A DNA stretch of 64,000 nucleotides, from positions 18,645 to 82,644 of the forward strand of contig WTGC01000228.1 in the NCBI GenBank assembly GCA_011523705.1, written 5' to 3'. Shown one piece after another: positions 17,177 to 26,084 of the stretch (the first letter of the stretch is position 1; each line of letters starts with the position of its first letter). The position numbers were made by a program, and so were the translations under genes. Source of the stretch: Chloroflexota bacterium. Its GTDB lineage: Bacteria; Chloroflexota; Anaerolineae; Aggregatilineales; Phototrophicaceae. Under the pieces are notes generated by a model. That model was not told the origin of the DNA and did not search any database. It saw only the letters and a list, made by a program, of their open reading frames with translations.

Positions 17177-18093
17177 CAGATCTCCCGCGAACGATACAAG
17201 AGCCAGGCGAAAATGGCGCCGATGACGATGGTCAACAAAAGCAGCACGATATTGACCGCCGAGCCGTAGCCGTAGCGCAGCTGCTGGAAAAAGCGTTCGA
17301 AGGTATAGAGCGCCAGGGTCTTGGTGGCGCTGCCCGGTCCGCCGCGCGTCAAGCCATAAATCTGCTCGAAGGTCTGCACCTCGGCCATGGCGCGCAGCAG
17401 CAGCACAAGGTAGATGGCTGGCTTGAGCAAGGGAAGCGTCACATACCAGAAACGCTGCAGGGTATTGGCGCCGTCGACAGCGGCCGCCTCCAATACTTCT
17501 TTGGACAGCGAGCCGATCGCCGCCATGAAGATCAGCGCGACCCAGGAGACGTTCTTCCACACCGTCATCACAATCACGGAGAAGCGGGCCGTTTCGGCAT
17601 CGCTCAGCCAGCGCACGGCGGCGTTGCCAAAGCCAAGCTCTTGCAGGATCGCGTTCAGAATGCCGCCGTCTTCGAAGTATAGAATCCGAAAGGCGACCGC
17701 CGCCAGCATGGGCGCGACCACCCAAGGCAGCAGCATGATGAAATTGCTCAGCCAGCGCAGGCGCAGGTTCTGCATCAGGAGCACGGCGATGCCCAAACCG
17801 ATGACGGTTTCCGCCACCGCGGAAGCGCCGGTGTAGAGCAGGGTCCAGCCCAGGCTGCCGATCAGCGTGGCGTCACGCGTGAGGCTCTCGTAGTTGCGCA
17901 GGCCGATGTATTTCCCGCCCATGATGGTGCGATTGGTGAAGCTGATGAGCACCGTCTGGATGATGGGAATGACGGTATAGATCATGCGCAACAGAAATGC
18001 CGGCAGCACCAGCACATAAAAAACAGCATATCGGCTGGCGAATATATCTTGCAGGCGGCTCTGCGGCGCTGACGTTGCTTTGGCTTGCGCCAT
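17176..18093 (-). CDS. Sugar ABC permease, MalF-type
   Basis: Inner-membrane permease (305 aa). The start at 18093 (MAQAKATSAPQ) is chosen because AGGA lies just upstream; an ATG at 18120 would add nine residues. The first membrane segment is YAVFYVLVLPAFLLRMIYTVIP. The EAA-type loop reads LEAAAVDGANTLQRFWYVTLP. It lies between the binding-protein gene and the second permease with a one-base overlap to the latter, forming a standard SBP-permease-permease operon on the minus strand. Confidence 0.92.
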   Translation of the reverse strand: MAQAKATSAPQSRLQDIFASRYAVFYVLVLPAFLLRMIYTVIPIIQTVLISFTNRTIMGGKYIGLRNYESLTRDATLIGSLGWTLLYTGASAVAETVIGLGIAVLLMQNLRLRWLSNFIMLLPWVVAPMLAAVAFRILYFEDGGILNAILQELGFGNAAVRWLSDAETARFSVIVMTVWKNVSWVALIFMAAIGSLSKEVLEAAAVDGANTLQRFWYVTLPLLKPAIYLVLLLRAMAEVQTFEQIYGLTRGGPGSATKTLALYTFERFFQQLRYGYGSAVNIVLLLLTIVIGAIFAWLLYRSREI

Positions 18094-18120
18094 TACAGTT
18101 TTCCTGTGGCTCGGTCCCAA

Positions 18121-18338
18121 GTCACGCAGGGGCGGTATTCTACCCCTCCCCCCAGCCCCCTCCCCAACACCTTAGGGAGGGGGAGCGCCGCGGGCGAAGA
18201 TGGTAGTCTCTTTCCATATCCGTACGATGTAGCGTAGCGATACCCGTGGCGAGTTTCTCCGCAAGTCTCCCCCCATAGCTAAGGGGTCGTGTAGACACTG
18301 ACCCGTCGGGGGAGATTTAGAGGGGGGTGAAGAGCGCC
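18121..18338. repeat. G/C-run palindromes with an embedded 22-nt repeat
   Basis: CCCCCTCCC (18156-18164) pairs with GGGAGGGGG (18175-18183). A second structure has CTCCCCCC near 18267-18274 facing GGGGGAGATTT near 18308-18318, and an inverted copy of the 22-nt module (18287-18308, core GTGTAGACAC) sits between GGGG and GGGG of its right arm. No gene is seen. Confidence 0.55.
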
Positions 18339-19607
18339 CTATTCCGCTTGCCTGATGATCGTGTGCTCTTCTTGCAGCCACTGGAAGGCTTGGTCTACAT
18401 TGCGTTCGCCAGAGAGGATCGACTCCCCGAGCTGGTCAAACATCGACCAGAGCTGCGACACTTGCGGATTGTTCACAATCGGATAGCGGAATTGCGCCCC
18501 CTGCGTGATCTCGCCCCAAGACGGATTCTGCAGGTTCAGGATTGGGATCTGGGCGACGACCTCTTCGTCTTCAAAGAGCGACTTCAAGCCGGGCATGACA
18601 TTCTGGAGCGCGACGGCTTTCAGTTGGTCGTAAGAACCCAGGAACTCAAGCACTTCTCTCGCTTGCTCACGCTTTTTCGAGGCGGTTGGGATCGAATAGC
18701 CCCAGCCATGGATCAGCAGGCTGTCGTTGGCGGGACCCATCGGGAAGCGGCCCCACGCGAGATTGTCCTCGGTCACGGAGGTATCAACCGTACTGGTGAT
18801 ATTGTTATACATACCTTCGTAACCCCAAACCATGCCCGCTTTGCCCCCGGCCATCAGCCCGATGACCTCGTTCCAGCCTTCGTTGATGGTGGATGGCGGC
18901 GTGATTTCGTAGTCGTTGACCCAGTCGTACATCCACTGGAGCGCGGCTCTGGTGGCGTCGTCATCGAGCGCCTGCAGATCGGCGCCCGTATGGTGCAGCG
19001 CCAACAGCACGGTATTGAAGGCGTGCCCCCCGCCGCCCAGTGGACGCCAGCCCCAAACGCCGGCTTCCTGGTCGGTGGCTGCCAACCCGCTGGAAATGAA
19101 GTCTTCCCAAGTCGCTGGGTGTTCCGGCACCAGGTCGGTGTTGTAGAAGAAGGGCGTGGCGCCCATGAAGTAGAAAATTCGGAAAACACCGCCCATCGCA
19201 TTGTCCAAGACGTTTACGCTATCGGTGAGGTCATCGGCATTGTCGGTATAGGCATTCAAATCGCTCAGGTCGAGCGCCCAGCCATTGATGCCATACATGC
19301 CGCCCAGCAGGTCATCTAGGAACATGATGTCGGCGTGGGAATAACCGGTTTGACCCCAGAGCGTGTACTTCTGCATCACGTCGCTCCAGCTCCCCGTTGG
19401 CAAACCCTCCTGAATGATCTTAATCCCGGTCGCTTCCTCAGCCGCTTCATACTGCGACTCCCGGAATTCCCCGCCCCAGCCGACGAGGTTGATCTCGTGG
19501 TTGTCGGCGCGGACGATGTTGGGGAAGTGCGGCAACAGCGAGCTGGCCGCGACCGCGCCCGCCCCCCTCAAGAAATCACGGCGTGATATGTTTTTGACCT
19601 TATTCAT
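18339..19607 (-). CDS. Sugar ABC substrate-binding protein, Tat-exported
   Basis: Extracellular solute-binding protein (422 aa). The N-terminus has a clear twin-arginine signal: ISRRDFLRGAGAVAASSLLP, with cleavage probably near VRADN. The mature domain begins INLVGWGGEFRESQYEAAEEATG, typical of SBP_bac_1/PotD-like sugar or polyol receptors. Further motifs are FYNTDLVPEHPATWEDF and GKAGMVWGYEGM. GGAG lies seven bases upstream of the ATG at 19607. It is the first gene of a minus-strand unit with two permeases and, further on, sugar-acid degradation enzymes. Tat export is unusual for this window, where the other binding proteins carry Sec signals. Confidence 0.9.
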   Translation of the reverse strand: MNKVKNISRRDFLRGAGAVAASSLLPHFPNIVRADNHEINLVGWGGEFRESQYEAAEEATGIKIIQEGLPTGSWSDVMQKYTLWGQTGYSHADIMFLDDLLGGMYGINGWALDLSDLNAYTDNADDLTDSVNVLDNAMGGVFRIFYFMGATPFFYNTDLVPEHPATWEDFISSGLAATDQEAGVWGWRPLGGGGHAFNTVLLALHHTGADLQALDDDATRAALQWMYDWVNDYEITPPSTINEGWNEVIGLMAGGKAGMVWGYEGMYNNITSTVDTSVTEDNLAWGRFPMGPANDSLLIHGWGYSIPTASKKREQAREVLEFLGSYDQLKAVALQNVMPGLKSLFEDEEVVAQIPILNLQNPSWGEITQGAQFRYPIVNNPQVSQLWSMFDQLGESILSGERNVDQAFQWLQEEHTIIRQAE

Positions 19608-19972
19608 TTCTAACTCCTTCTAAAAAATGATCGAGAACCGATAAACTATTGCCTCAGCGCCGATTCTATCCCCCCTTGGCGAAAAAGCAAAATATTCTAC
19701 AAGTACTTAAGAATCTGTAGCGGCGACGTATGTGTCGCCCGCCTCCCACGCCAATGTCTGTCTGTCGAGGCGACCCTTGCGTCGCCCACCTGCCAAAGAT
19801 GTGTTGTTTGGGCGAGACAAGTCTCGCTCCTACAAGGCCGCTAGATTAGCGTGACATGCGATGGAGCACGATGCTCCTTGGTGATCTCACATAAACTCGG
19901 TGCACTCGGTGGTAAAATTTCAACTGTTTGCTTGCATTTACTTCTATGGTTAAATTTTAGAAATCAGCAGGA
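19608..19972. repeat. Intergenic region with four palindromes and a 9-mer repeat
   Basis: Hairpins: GGCGAC/GTCGCC at 19722-19739, GGCGAC/GTCGCC at 19769-19786, GCGAGAC/GTCTCGC at 19812-19827 and GGAGCA/TGCTCC at 19863-19877. CTCGGTGCA-CTCGGTGGT (19896-19913) is a copy of the 9-mer family. The region separates divergent genes, so it must also hold both promoters; none was clear. Confidence 0.55.
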
Positions 19973-19984
19973 GTGAGCAAATCG

Positions 19985-21136
19985 ATGAAAGCCCTGACCC
20001 TCCGCGCCGAATGGGCGCCCAAACCCGGCTACGAAATGTCCGCTAGCGAGCGTGAACTGCGCCGCCCGCGCAACGGCAATATGACATGGATGTCGCCCAG
20101 GCTTGAGCTGGGCGATGTGCCCGACCCGCAGCTCGAGCCCGATCAGGCGCTGCTGGAGGTGGCGGCGGTCGGCATCTGCGGCTCCGACATGCACATGTAC
20201 GAAGCCGGCGCCGATGGCTATATGGTCTATCCCGGCCTGGTGCACACGCCCAACATCCTTGGCCACGAGTACGCCGGCCGCATCGTCGAGCTCGGCAGCG
20301 ATGTGCAGGGCTTGAGCGTCGGCGATCTGGTCGCGGTCGAGGAAATCCAGTGGTGCGGCGTCTGCACCGCTTGCCGGCGCGGCTTCGTCAATCATTGCCT
20401 CGATATCGAAGAGACTGGCTTCACCATCCCCGGCGCCATGGCGCAATACCTGCCCGTGCGCGCCAAATATTGCTGGAAGCTGGACGAAGTCGCCGAGCGC
20501 TACGGCGAAGAAGAAGCGCTGGTCATGGGCGCGATGGTCGAGCCCACTGGCGTTTCCTATCAAGGGCTGTTCAATCGCCTGCGCAACTGGCAGCCGGGCA
20601 ACAACGTCGTCATCTTCGGCGCCGGACCGATCGGGCTGGCGGCGCAAGCGCTGGTCATCGCCGCGGGAGCAGGGCAGGTCATCATGTTCGACCCGTCCGC
20701 CAGCCGCCGCGATATCGCCATGAATATGGGCGCGTCGGCCGCGCTGGACCCGGTCGGCATCGATCTCGACGAGGTGATCATGGGGCATACTTTCGGGCGT
20801 GGCGTCGACTACGTGGTGGAATGCGCCGGTTTCGCCGATAAGACCATCGAGCCGCTCGACCGCTGCCTGGCGGTCAATGCCTCCATCATCGATATCGGCA
20901 TGGGCGGCGATAACCCGACCGTGCCCGTCGTCGCCTACAAGCGCATGGGCGTGCAGTACGCCGGTTCGCTCGGGCACGCCGGCGGACCCTTCATGCATGT
21001 GATCCGGCTGATGGCGGCCGGCAGAATCGACATGCGCAAGATGGTCAGCGCGCGCCTGCCGCTGGACGACGCCCTGGCCGCCTTCAAGCGCCTCGAAAGC
21101 CGCCAAGACGCCAAGATCATCCTGCAGCCGAACTAG
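19985..21136 (+). CDS. Zinc-dependent MDR alcohol/polyol dehydrogenase, scyllo-inosose dehydrogenase-like
   Basis: Cytoplasmic medium-chain dehydrogenase (383 aa). Catalytic-zinc ligands are visible: C65 (GICGSDMH), H94-E95 (GHEYAG). Structural-zinc cysteines are C124, C127, C130 and C138. The NAD-binding motif is GAGPIG (212-217). The N-terminus RAEWAPKPGY...GNMTW and the long first domain resemble the scyllo-inosose 3-dehydrogenase/TM0412-like branch (recalled similarity, not a search). Start: ATG 19985, with AGGAG (19969-19973) 11 nt upstream; the GTG at 19973 overlaps that Shine-Dalgarno sequence. It is divergent from the sugar importer and may oxidise a sugar or cyclitol taken up by it. 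Substrate unproven. Confidence 0.78.
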   Translation: MKALTLRAEWAPKPGYEMSASERELRRPRNGNMTWMSPRLELGDVPDPQLEPDQALLEVAAVGICGSDMHMYEAGADGYMVYPGLVHTPNILGHEYAGRIVELGSDVQGLSVGDLVAVEEIQWCGVCTACRRGFVNHCLDIEETGFTIPGAMAQYLPVRAKYCWKLDEVAERYGEEEALVMGAMVEPTGVSYQGLFNRLRNWQPGNNVVIFGAGPIGLAAQALVIAAGAGQVIMFDPSASRRDIAMNMGASAALDPVGIDLDEVIMGHTFGRGVDYVVECAGFADKTIEPLDRCLAVNASIIDIGMGGDNPTVPVVAYKRMGVQYAGSLGHAGGPFMHVIRLMAAGRIDMRKMVSARLPLDDALAAFKRLESRQDAKIILQPN

Positions 21137-21153
21137 GCTAACGGGGCGCACTC

Positions 21154-21375
21154 ATGGGCGACTGGATTCTAATCATCGGCGGCATCGTCTTTTGGATCCT
21201 GGCGGGACTTTGCGCGTACCGGCGCGATCTCGTCTGGCGCCTCTATTCGCTGGAACCGCGCTGGAGAATAGACAACCCTGAACGGACCGAGGCCTGGGAC
21301 GCCAAGACGCGGCGCTCGGCGCTGATCTTCGCGTTGCTAGGTGTAGTCTTTGTGGCGCTGGGCTTGGTGATATGA
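21154..21375 (+). CDS. Small two-helix membrane protein
   Basis: A 73-residue protein with two hydrophobic helices (WILIIGGIVFWILAGLCAY and SALIFALLGVVFVALGLVI) joined by a polar loop with YSLEPRWRIDNPE. It resembles small DUF6199-like proteins by layout only. It starts 17 nt after the dehydrogenase stop, so it is probably co-transcribed. Function unknown. Confidence 0.6.
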   Translation: MGDWILIIGGIVFWILAGLCAYRRDLVWRLYSLEPRWRIDNPERTEAWDAKTRRSALIFALLGVVFVALGLVI

Positions 21376-21376
21376 T

Positions 21377-21419
21377 GGGCGAGTCACCGCCGGCGGTCAG
21401 TGTCTACGCGACCTCGCCC
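21377..21419. repeat. Palindrome with the 22-nt module in its loop
   Basis: GGGCGAG (21377-21383) pairs with CTCGCCC (21413-21419). Between them is TCACCGC plus 22 extra bases (21391-21412, core GTGTCTACGCG). Without those 22 bases the sequence equals 16229-16253 base for base, including the CTAC tail. It lies between convergent genes and may act as a terminator. Confidence 0.7.
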
Positions 21420-22799
21420 CTACGTCTTAACCGCGCCCAAATTGTGATACAAGCGCACGGCCGCTTCCAGCGATGTATAGAAGCTGTCCAACTTCAAATA
21501 CTCATTGGGCGAGTGGATGCCCTCGCCTTCGCCATAGGCAAATGCGGTTATCGGCAAGCCGATCAAGCGATTGAATACGCCCAGAATCGGGATGGACCCG
21601 CCGGTGCGGACGAGCTGCGCCCGTTTCCCCACCGTCGCTTCAATTGCCGATTGCACCGATTCCAGCCAGGGACCGTCGGTGACCAGCTCGAAATACCATG
21701 CGAGCTCGCCGAGATTGCACTCGACATTGACCGTATCGGTCGCGAATCCTTCGACATATTCCTTGAGCGCCTCCGCGATTTCCGGCGGGTCTTGATCGGG
21801 CGCCAGCCGCATGGTGATTTTGAAGCCGGCTTCCGCTGGAATGATCGTCTTGTTGCCCGCACCTTGATAACCACCCCACATGCCGGTGATGTCACAGGTG
21901 GGGTAGACGGTGGCGCGCTCGGCGGCCGGCGCGATTGTATCGCCCCAGAAGCGCTCGACGCCGGCGCCCTCCAACAGCGCCTCTTCCTGAAAGCCGGCGT
22001 CGATGCGCGTCTTGTCCAGCGCGTTCGCTTCTCGCACTCTGTCGTAATAGCCGGGCACCTGAACGCGTCCGTCATCGTCATGGAAGGCGCCGATGATGCG
22101 GCCGGCGACATGCAGCGGATTCTGCACCAAGCCGCCGTAAAGCCCGGAGTGGATATCGGCTTTTGGCCCAGTTACCCGGACTTCGGCGGTGACCATGCCG
22201 CGCCCGCCATAGTAGAGCCGTGGATCATCAGGTGCGAAATCGCCATCGCAATTCAGCAGCACGTCCGCTTTGAGCCGCGCCTCGTTCGCCTTGACGAAGG
22301 CTTCTATGCTGGGCGAGCCCGATTCTTCTTCGCCCTCAAACATGATCTTGACATTGACCGGCAACGCGCCATTTGTGCGGAGCAGCGCCTCGAAAATCTT
22401 GAGATTGCCCCAAACGCCGGCTTTATTGTCGCTGGCGCCGCGCGCGAACAACTTTCGCCCTTTGATGACGCCCTCAAAAGGTTCCGTTTCCCAAAGCGGC
22501 AGCGGATCCACCGGCTGCACATCGTAATGCGCGTAGACCAGCACGGTCGGCTTGTCGGCGCCGGCTTTGAGCCATTCGCCGTAAACGACCGGATAGCCAG
22601 CTGTGGCGATCGCCTCGCAATTGTCGAAGCCCAATGTCTCGAGTTGCTCCACGATCCAGTCGGCGCAGGCGCGCACATCGTCCGCATAAGCCGGGTCCGC
22701 GCTGATGGAGGGAAAGCGCAGCAGCGCCTTGTAATCTTCCATCATCTTATCTTGCGTTTCTTGCAGATAATCGATTGTGCTCTGGATGCGTTCCGCCAT
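21420..22799 (-). CDS. M20 family metallodipeptidase
   Basis: Cytoplasmic zinc peptidase (459 aa) of the M20/M28 superfamily, carnosinase/CNDP-like. Motifs in order: LVYAHYDVQPVD (metal His and catalytic Asp), RGASDNKAG (bridging Asp), MFEGEEESGSPS (general-base Glu and metal Glu), LLNCDGDF, and IHSPNEYL near the end (last metal His). A dimerisation insert lies in the middle (about 200-330). It probably hydrolyses dipeptides or N-acyl amino acids. It is monocistronic and convergent with the small membrane protein gene. Confidence 0.9.
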   Translation of the reverse strand: MAERIQSTIDYLQETQDKMMEDYKALLRFPSISADPAYADDVRACADWIVEQLETLGFDNCEAIATAGYPVVYGEWLKAGADKPTVLVYAHYDVQPVDPLPLWETEPFEGVIKGRKLFARGASDNKAGVWGNLKIFEALLRTNGALPVNVKIMFEGEEESGSPSIEAFVKANEARLKADVLLNCDGDFAPDDPRLYYGGRGMVTAEVRVTGPKADIHSGLYGGLVQNPLHVAGRIIGAFHDDDGRVQVPGYYDRVREANALDKTRIDAGFQEEALLEGAGVERFWGDTIAPAAERATVYPTCDITGMWGGYQGAGNKTIIPAEAGFKITMRLAPDQDPPEIAEALKEYVEGFATDTVNVECNLGELAWYFELVTDGPWLESVQSAIEATVGKRAQLVRTGGSIPILGVFNRLIGLPITAFAYGEGEGIHSPNEYLKLDSFYTSLEAAVRLYHNLGAVKT

Positions 22800-23151
22800 T
22801 CTGATCCCTCTTTACATGTCCGTAACCTGCCGACAATCATAACGCAATGGTGTGAATAATGCGGCAGCGAAATCAGGCCCTTGTCCACAACTGCTGAGTA
22901 CTTTGCTTGCGCCAGCCCCAGAGTGGCGAGAGCGGTGAAAACAGATGATGCACGGATTTAACTCATTCCTGTATGACAACCTCTCGGTGCTCTTGTTACC
23001 CTCGGTGTGCTCGGAGATAAAGAAACAAGTGCAGTGCTCGATGCAAGAACATATCCACATATTCGCCTCGCCTCATTCCGTTAAGCACTCCTTTAGATTT
23101 TCAATCTACGCTAAAATGAACGGCGAAACTAGCGCATAGAACGGCGTGGAA
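22800..23151. other. Intergenic region, about 350 nt
   Basis: Holds the divergent 5' regions of the M20 peptidase and the response regulator. CTCGGTGTG-CTCGG at 23001-23014, with CTCTCGGTG at 22981-22989, is a decayed copy of the 9-mer repeat family. No gene is seen. Confidence 0.45.
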
Positions 23152-23883
23152 ATGACTGCGAAAAAACGGAACATTCTGGTCGTAGACGACGAACGCACGA
23201 TCCGCGAAGTGGTGCGGCGATACCTCGAGCTGGAGGGCTTCGCCGTCACCGAGGCCGAGACGGGACCCCAAGCCTTGTCCATTCTGCAGGACAGCCGCCC
23301 CGACTTAATTGTGCTCGATATCATGCTGCCCGGCGTCGACGGCTTTTCCATCACGCGGCGCCTGCGTCAGGCCGATGATTACGGCGCCTTGGCGATTGAT
23401 GGCGATATTCCCATCATCTTGCTCACGGCGCGCACGAACGAGGTCGATCGCGTGGCCGGGCTGGAGCTGGGCGCGGACGACTATGTCACCAAGCCCTTCA
23501 GCCCACGCGAACTGGTGGCCCGCGTGAAGACGGTGCTGCGGCGGACGACCGCGGCCGAAGCCGAAAGCGAAAGCCCGGTCGAGATTGGCGCTTTGTCACT
23601 CGATCCGCGCAGCCGTTCGGTCAGCGTGGACGGCGGTGGCGTCTCGCTGACGGCCAAAGAGTTTGATCTGCTCGCTTTTCTGCTGCGCCATCCGCGGCAG
23701 GTGTTTACGCGGCAGCAACTGCTGGACAAGGTCTGGGGCTACGAATTTTATGGCGACGAAAGCACAGTGACGGTTCACGTGCGGCGCCTGCGGGAAAAGC
23801 TGGAGCCAAACCCGAGCAAGCCGAGTTACATCCAGACGGTCTGGGGCGTGGGCTACAAGTTTGAAGCGCCCTCCGCTTCTTAG
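23152..23883 (+). CDS. OmpR/PhoB-type response regulator
   Basis: Two-component response regulator (243 aa). The receiver domain has D12-D13, phosphoacceptor D56 (LIVLDIMLPG), T92 and K114 (VTKPFSPRE). The C-terminal winged-helix DNA-binding domain has SLTAKEFDLLAFLLRHPRQVFTRQQLLDKVWG and VHVRRLREKLEP. The loop before the fourth strand (ADDYGALAIDGDIPIIL) is slightly longer than usual. Start uncertain: ATG 23152 fits the family N-terminus, while GTG 23146 would add two residues, and neither has a strong Shine-Dalgarno. It pairs with the histidine kinase at 24166; the signal is unknown. Confidence 0.93.
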   Translation: MTAKKRNILVVDDERTIREVVRRYLELEGFAVTEAETGPQALSILQDSRPDLIVLDIMLPGVDGFSITRRLRQADDYGALAIDGDIPIILLTARTNEVDRVAGLELGADDYVTKPFSPRELVARVKTVLRRTTAAEAESESPVEIGALSLDPRSRSVSVDGGGVSLTAKEFDLLAFLLRHPRQVFTRQQLLDKVWGYEFYGDESTVTVHVRRLREKLEPNPSKPSYIQTVWGVGYKFEAPSAS

Positions 23884-24016
23884 CAGGCAATGTCTGCTGT
23901 GAGGATTCTGGCCTTCTATGGATTTCATCTATATTTTGTGTTTTCGGGAGTTGCGACGAGGAAATGCAAATGATGGCCCTTTGCATGCAACTCTCGAAAT
24001 AATGAAGACCGTGTAC

Positions 24017-24037
24017 GGGCGAGCCGGTGGCTCGCCC
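24017..24037. repeat. Perfect 9-bp palindrome
   Basis: GGGCGAGCC-GGT-GGCTCGCCC in the 282-nt gap between response regulator and kinase. It belongs to the same intergenic palindrome family as 16229, 21377 and 30835. Nothing else is recognised in the gap. Confidence 0.55.
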
Positions 24038-24165
24038 ACGAATGCTGCTCTTTTGCTTCCACTATTTCGAAAACCCCATTGGCTTCTTCCGCAGTGTACT
24101 TGGTGGTTCATGAACCGGCTGCCCACAGATCCTAAAAGTCCCGAATAGCGAAAGTAATTGAGACG

Positions 24166-25425
24166 ATGCGCGTGGATCAGAGACTATACCAGAACCCCCT
24201 CATCATTTTCCTCATCGTTTTGCTGATTCCGATTGCCGGCGCCTTGTTTAGCGAGTTGGTCATGTTTGACTTGCCCGGCAATGAGGTGCAAGATCTGATG
24301 GCATTCATGACTGTCACCGGCCTGACCAGTTCGCTGCTGTCCTATGCCTTTTATCGGCTGGGCGTCTTGGAATGGTTTCGCAGTTTGCGCTGGGCCATCT
24401 GGATGGTGATCGCGCTGCTGGTATTGATGATCTTTCTCAACGTATGGGTCATCGCCCGCTTCACATTCATTCAGAACCATTACCTGACGCTGACCTCGGT
24501 CTTGCTGGTATTCGCCGGGCTTTCCGCGCTGACTATCGGTTTCTTTGCGTCCAAGACCATGACCGACCGCCTCAGCAAGTTGAGCGACGCCACGCGCTCG
24601 CTGGCGGGCCGAGACTTTGCCATCCGCCTCAAAATCTCCGGCAATGACGAAATCGCGCAGTTGGCCGATACATTTAACGCCATGGCGCAGAATCTGCAAG
24701 AAGTCGAGGAACAGAAGCGGCAGCTGGAGCAAACGCGCCGCGACCTGACCGCCTGGGTTTCGCACGATCTGCGCACGCCGCTGACGTCAATCCGCGTGAT
24801 GATCGAGGCCATGCTTGATGGCGTGGTCGCCGATGACGAGACGGTGCATCGCTATCTGGATAACAGCCGTGTCGAAATCGAACACCTTAGCGGTTTGATC
24901 GATGATCTGTTTGAGTTGGCGCAGCTTGATGTCGGGCATCTGCAGATTCGTATTCAGCGCGCCTCGATTCGCGATCTGATCTCGGATACGCTCGGCAGCA
25001 TGCGGCTGGAGGCCGACAGGCGCGGCATCGAGCTGAACGGCGAAGTTGCCGATGATGTCGATATGATCCGGATGGCGCCGGACAAGATTCAGCGCGTCTT
25101 GACCAATCTGGTCGACAACGCCATCAAATACGCCGAAAGCGGCGAGCGCGTCACTCTGCGCGCCTGGCAAAGCGGCGACGAGATCCGTATCGATATTCAC
25201 AATAGCGGGTCTTATATCCCTGAGGATGTCTTGCCCCGTCTGTTTGAGAGCTTTTATCGCGGCGAGGGCTCGCGCAAACGTGGCGACGATGGCGGGCGCG
25301 GAACCGGCCTGGGACTGGCCATCGCCCGCGGCTTCATTGAAGCGCATGGCGGGCGCATCTGGGCCACGAGCGTTCAATCGCAGGGAACCACGTTTAGCTT
25401 CTCGCTGCCGCAAGCCGCCGAATGA
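24166..25425 (+). CDS. Sensor histidine kinase with four membrane segments
   Basis: Membrane-bound sensor kinase (419 aa). Four hydrophobic segments occupy about residues 11-130 (LIIFLIVLLIPIAGALF; LMAFMTVTGLTSSLLSYAFY; WAIWMVIALLVLMIFLNVWVI; LTSVLLVFAGLSALTIGFFA), with only short external loops. A HAMP-like linker follows (about 131-185), then the H-box with H200 in AWVSHDLRTPLTS. The HATPase domain has N-box LTNLVDNAIKYAES, a G1-type loop and GRGTGLGLAIARGFIEAHGG. With no sizeable extracellular domain it probably senses a membrane or intracellular signal. Partner of the regulator at 23152. Confidence 0.92.
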   Translation: MRVDQRLYQNPLIIFLIVLLIPIAGALFSELVMFDLPGNEVQDLMAFMTVTGLTSSLLSYAFYRLGVLEWFRSLRWAIWMVIALLVLMIFLNVWVIARFTFIQNHYLTLTSVLLVFAGLSALTIGFFASKTMTDRLSKLSDATRSLAGRDFAIRLKISGNDEIAQLADTFNAMAQNLQEVEEQKRQLEQTRRDLTAWVSHDLRTPLTSIRVMIEAMLDGVVADDETVHRYLDNSRVEIEHLSGLIDDLFELAQLDVGHLQIRIQRASIRDLISDTLGSMRLEADRRGIELNGEVADDVDMIRMAPDKIQRVLTNLVDNAIKYAESGERVTLRAWQSGDEIRIDIHNSGSYIPEDVLPRLFESFYRGEGSRKRGDDGGRGTGLGLAIARGFIEAHGGRIWATSVQSQGTTFSFSLPQAAE

Positions 25426-25462
25426 GACCGCGCTGGCGGGCCAATCTCAGAAAGGATCGACA

Positions 25463-26068
25463 GTGCAAAACAATCGCATTAGACTGATAACCCGCGAAAT
25501 GGCGCCCGCCGAGCTTGAGGCGATTTATGAACGCGCCGACAGTCTTGATCTCGATGGCGAACTGCCGGGACCCACATTATTTGCCGATCAAGTACGCGCC
25601 CTGGCGCATCATCCGGCCCTGCTTCAGTCCTTGACCAAAGTGTATGAGGCCTTTGCCGAATCGCTTTCGGTCGAGCGCAAGCTGCTGGAACTGGGCGTGC
25701 TTATCTGCTCGCGCGTGAACGCCTGCGACTACTGTTTGCAGCATCACGCGCCGCTGGCGCAGGCCGCGGGCTTGAGCAAGATCCAGCTTAGGCGCATCGA
25801 ATCAGGCGATTGGCGCGAACAGCGCAATTTGTGGAGCAACGAGGAATGGCTGGTCATCCTGTATGCCGAGCAGTTGACGCGCGAGCCCTACAAAATCACG
25901 AATGATTTCTTCGCCGAGTTGCGCAATTGCTTTGATGACCGTCAGATCGTAGACATGACGATGCGCTTCGCCCTCTGCTCGGCGTGGAACAAGTTTAATG
26001 ATGCGCTGCGATTAAACACGGAGTTGGCGTTCCAACACGCATTTGCTGAATTGATGGTCGCAGACTGA
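25463..26068 (+). CDS. AhpD-like carboxymuconolactone decarboxylase family protein
   Basis: All-helical protein (201 aa) of the AhpD/CMD superfamily. The redox motif C88-DY-C91 followed by HH (SRVNACDYCLQHHAPLA) is the thiol pair used by AhpD-type peroxidase partners. The start is a GTG at 25463 with AAGG about 8 nt upstream; the frame extends back into the kinase gene but that part is not homologous. It lies 37 nt after the kinase, so it may belong to the same transcript and act in thiol-based oxidative defence (inference). Confidence 0.8.
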   Translation: MQNNRIRLITREMAPAELEAIYERADSLDLDGELPGPTLFADQVRALAHHPALLQSLTKVYEAFAESLSVERKLLELGVLICSRVNACDYCLQHHAPLAQAAGLSKIQLRRIESGDWREQRNLWSNEEWLVILYAEQLTREPYKITNDFFAELRNCFDDRQIVDMTMRFALCSAWNKFNDALRLNTELAFQHAFAELMVAD

Positions 26069-26084
26069 TCGAGCCGCTCGTCCC

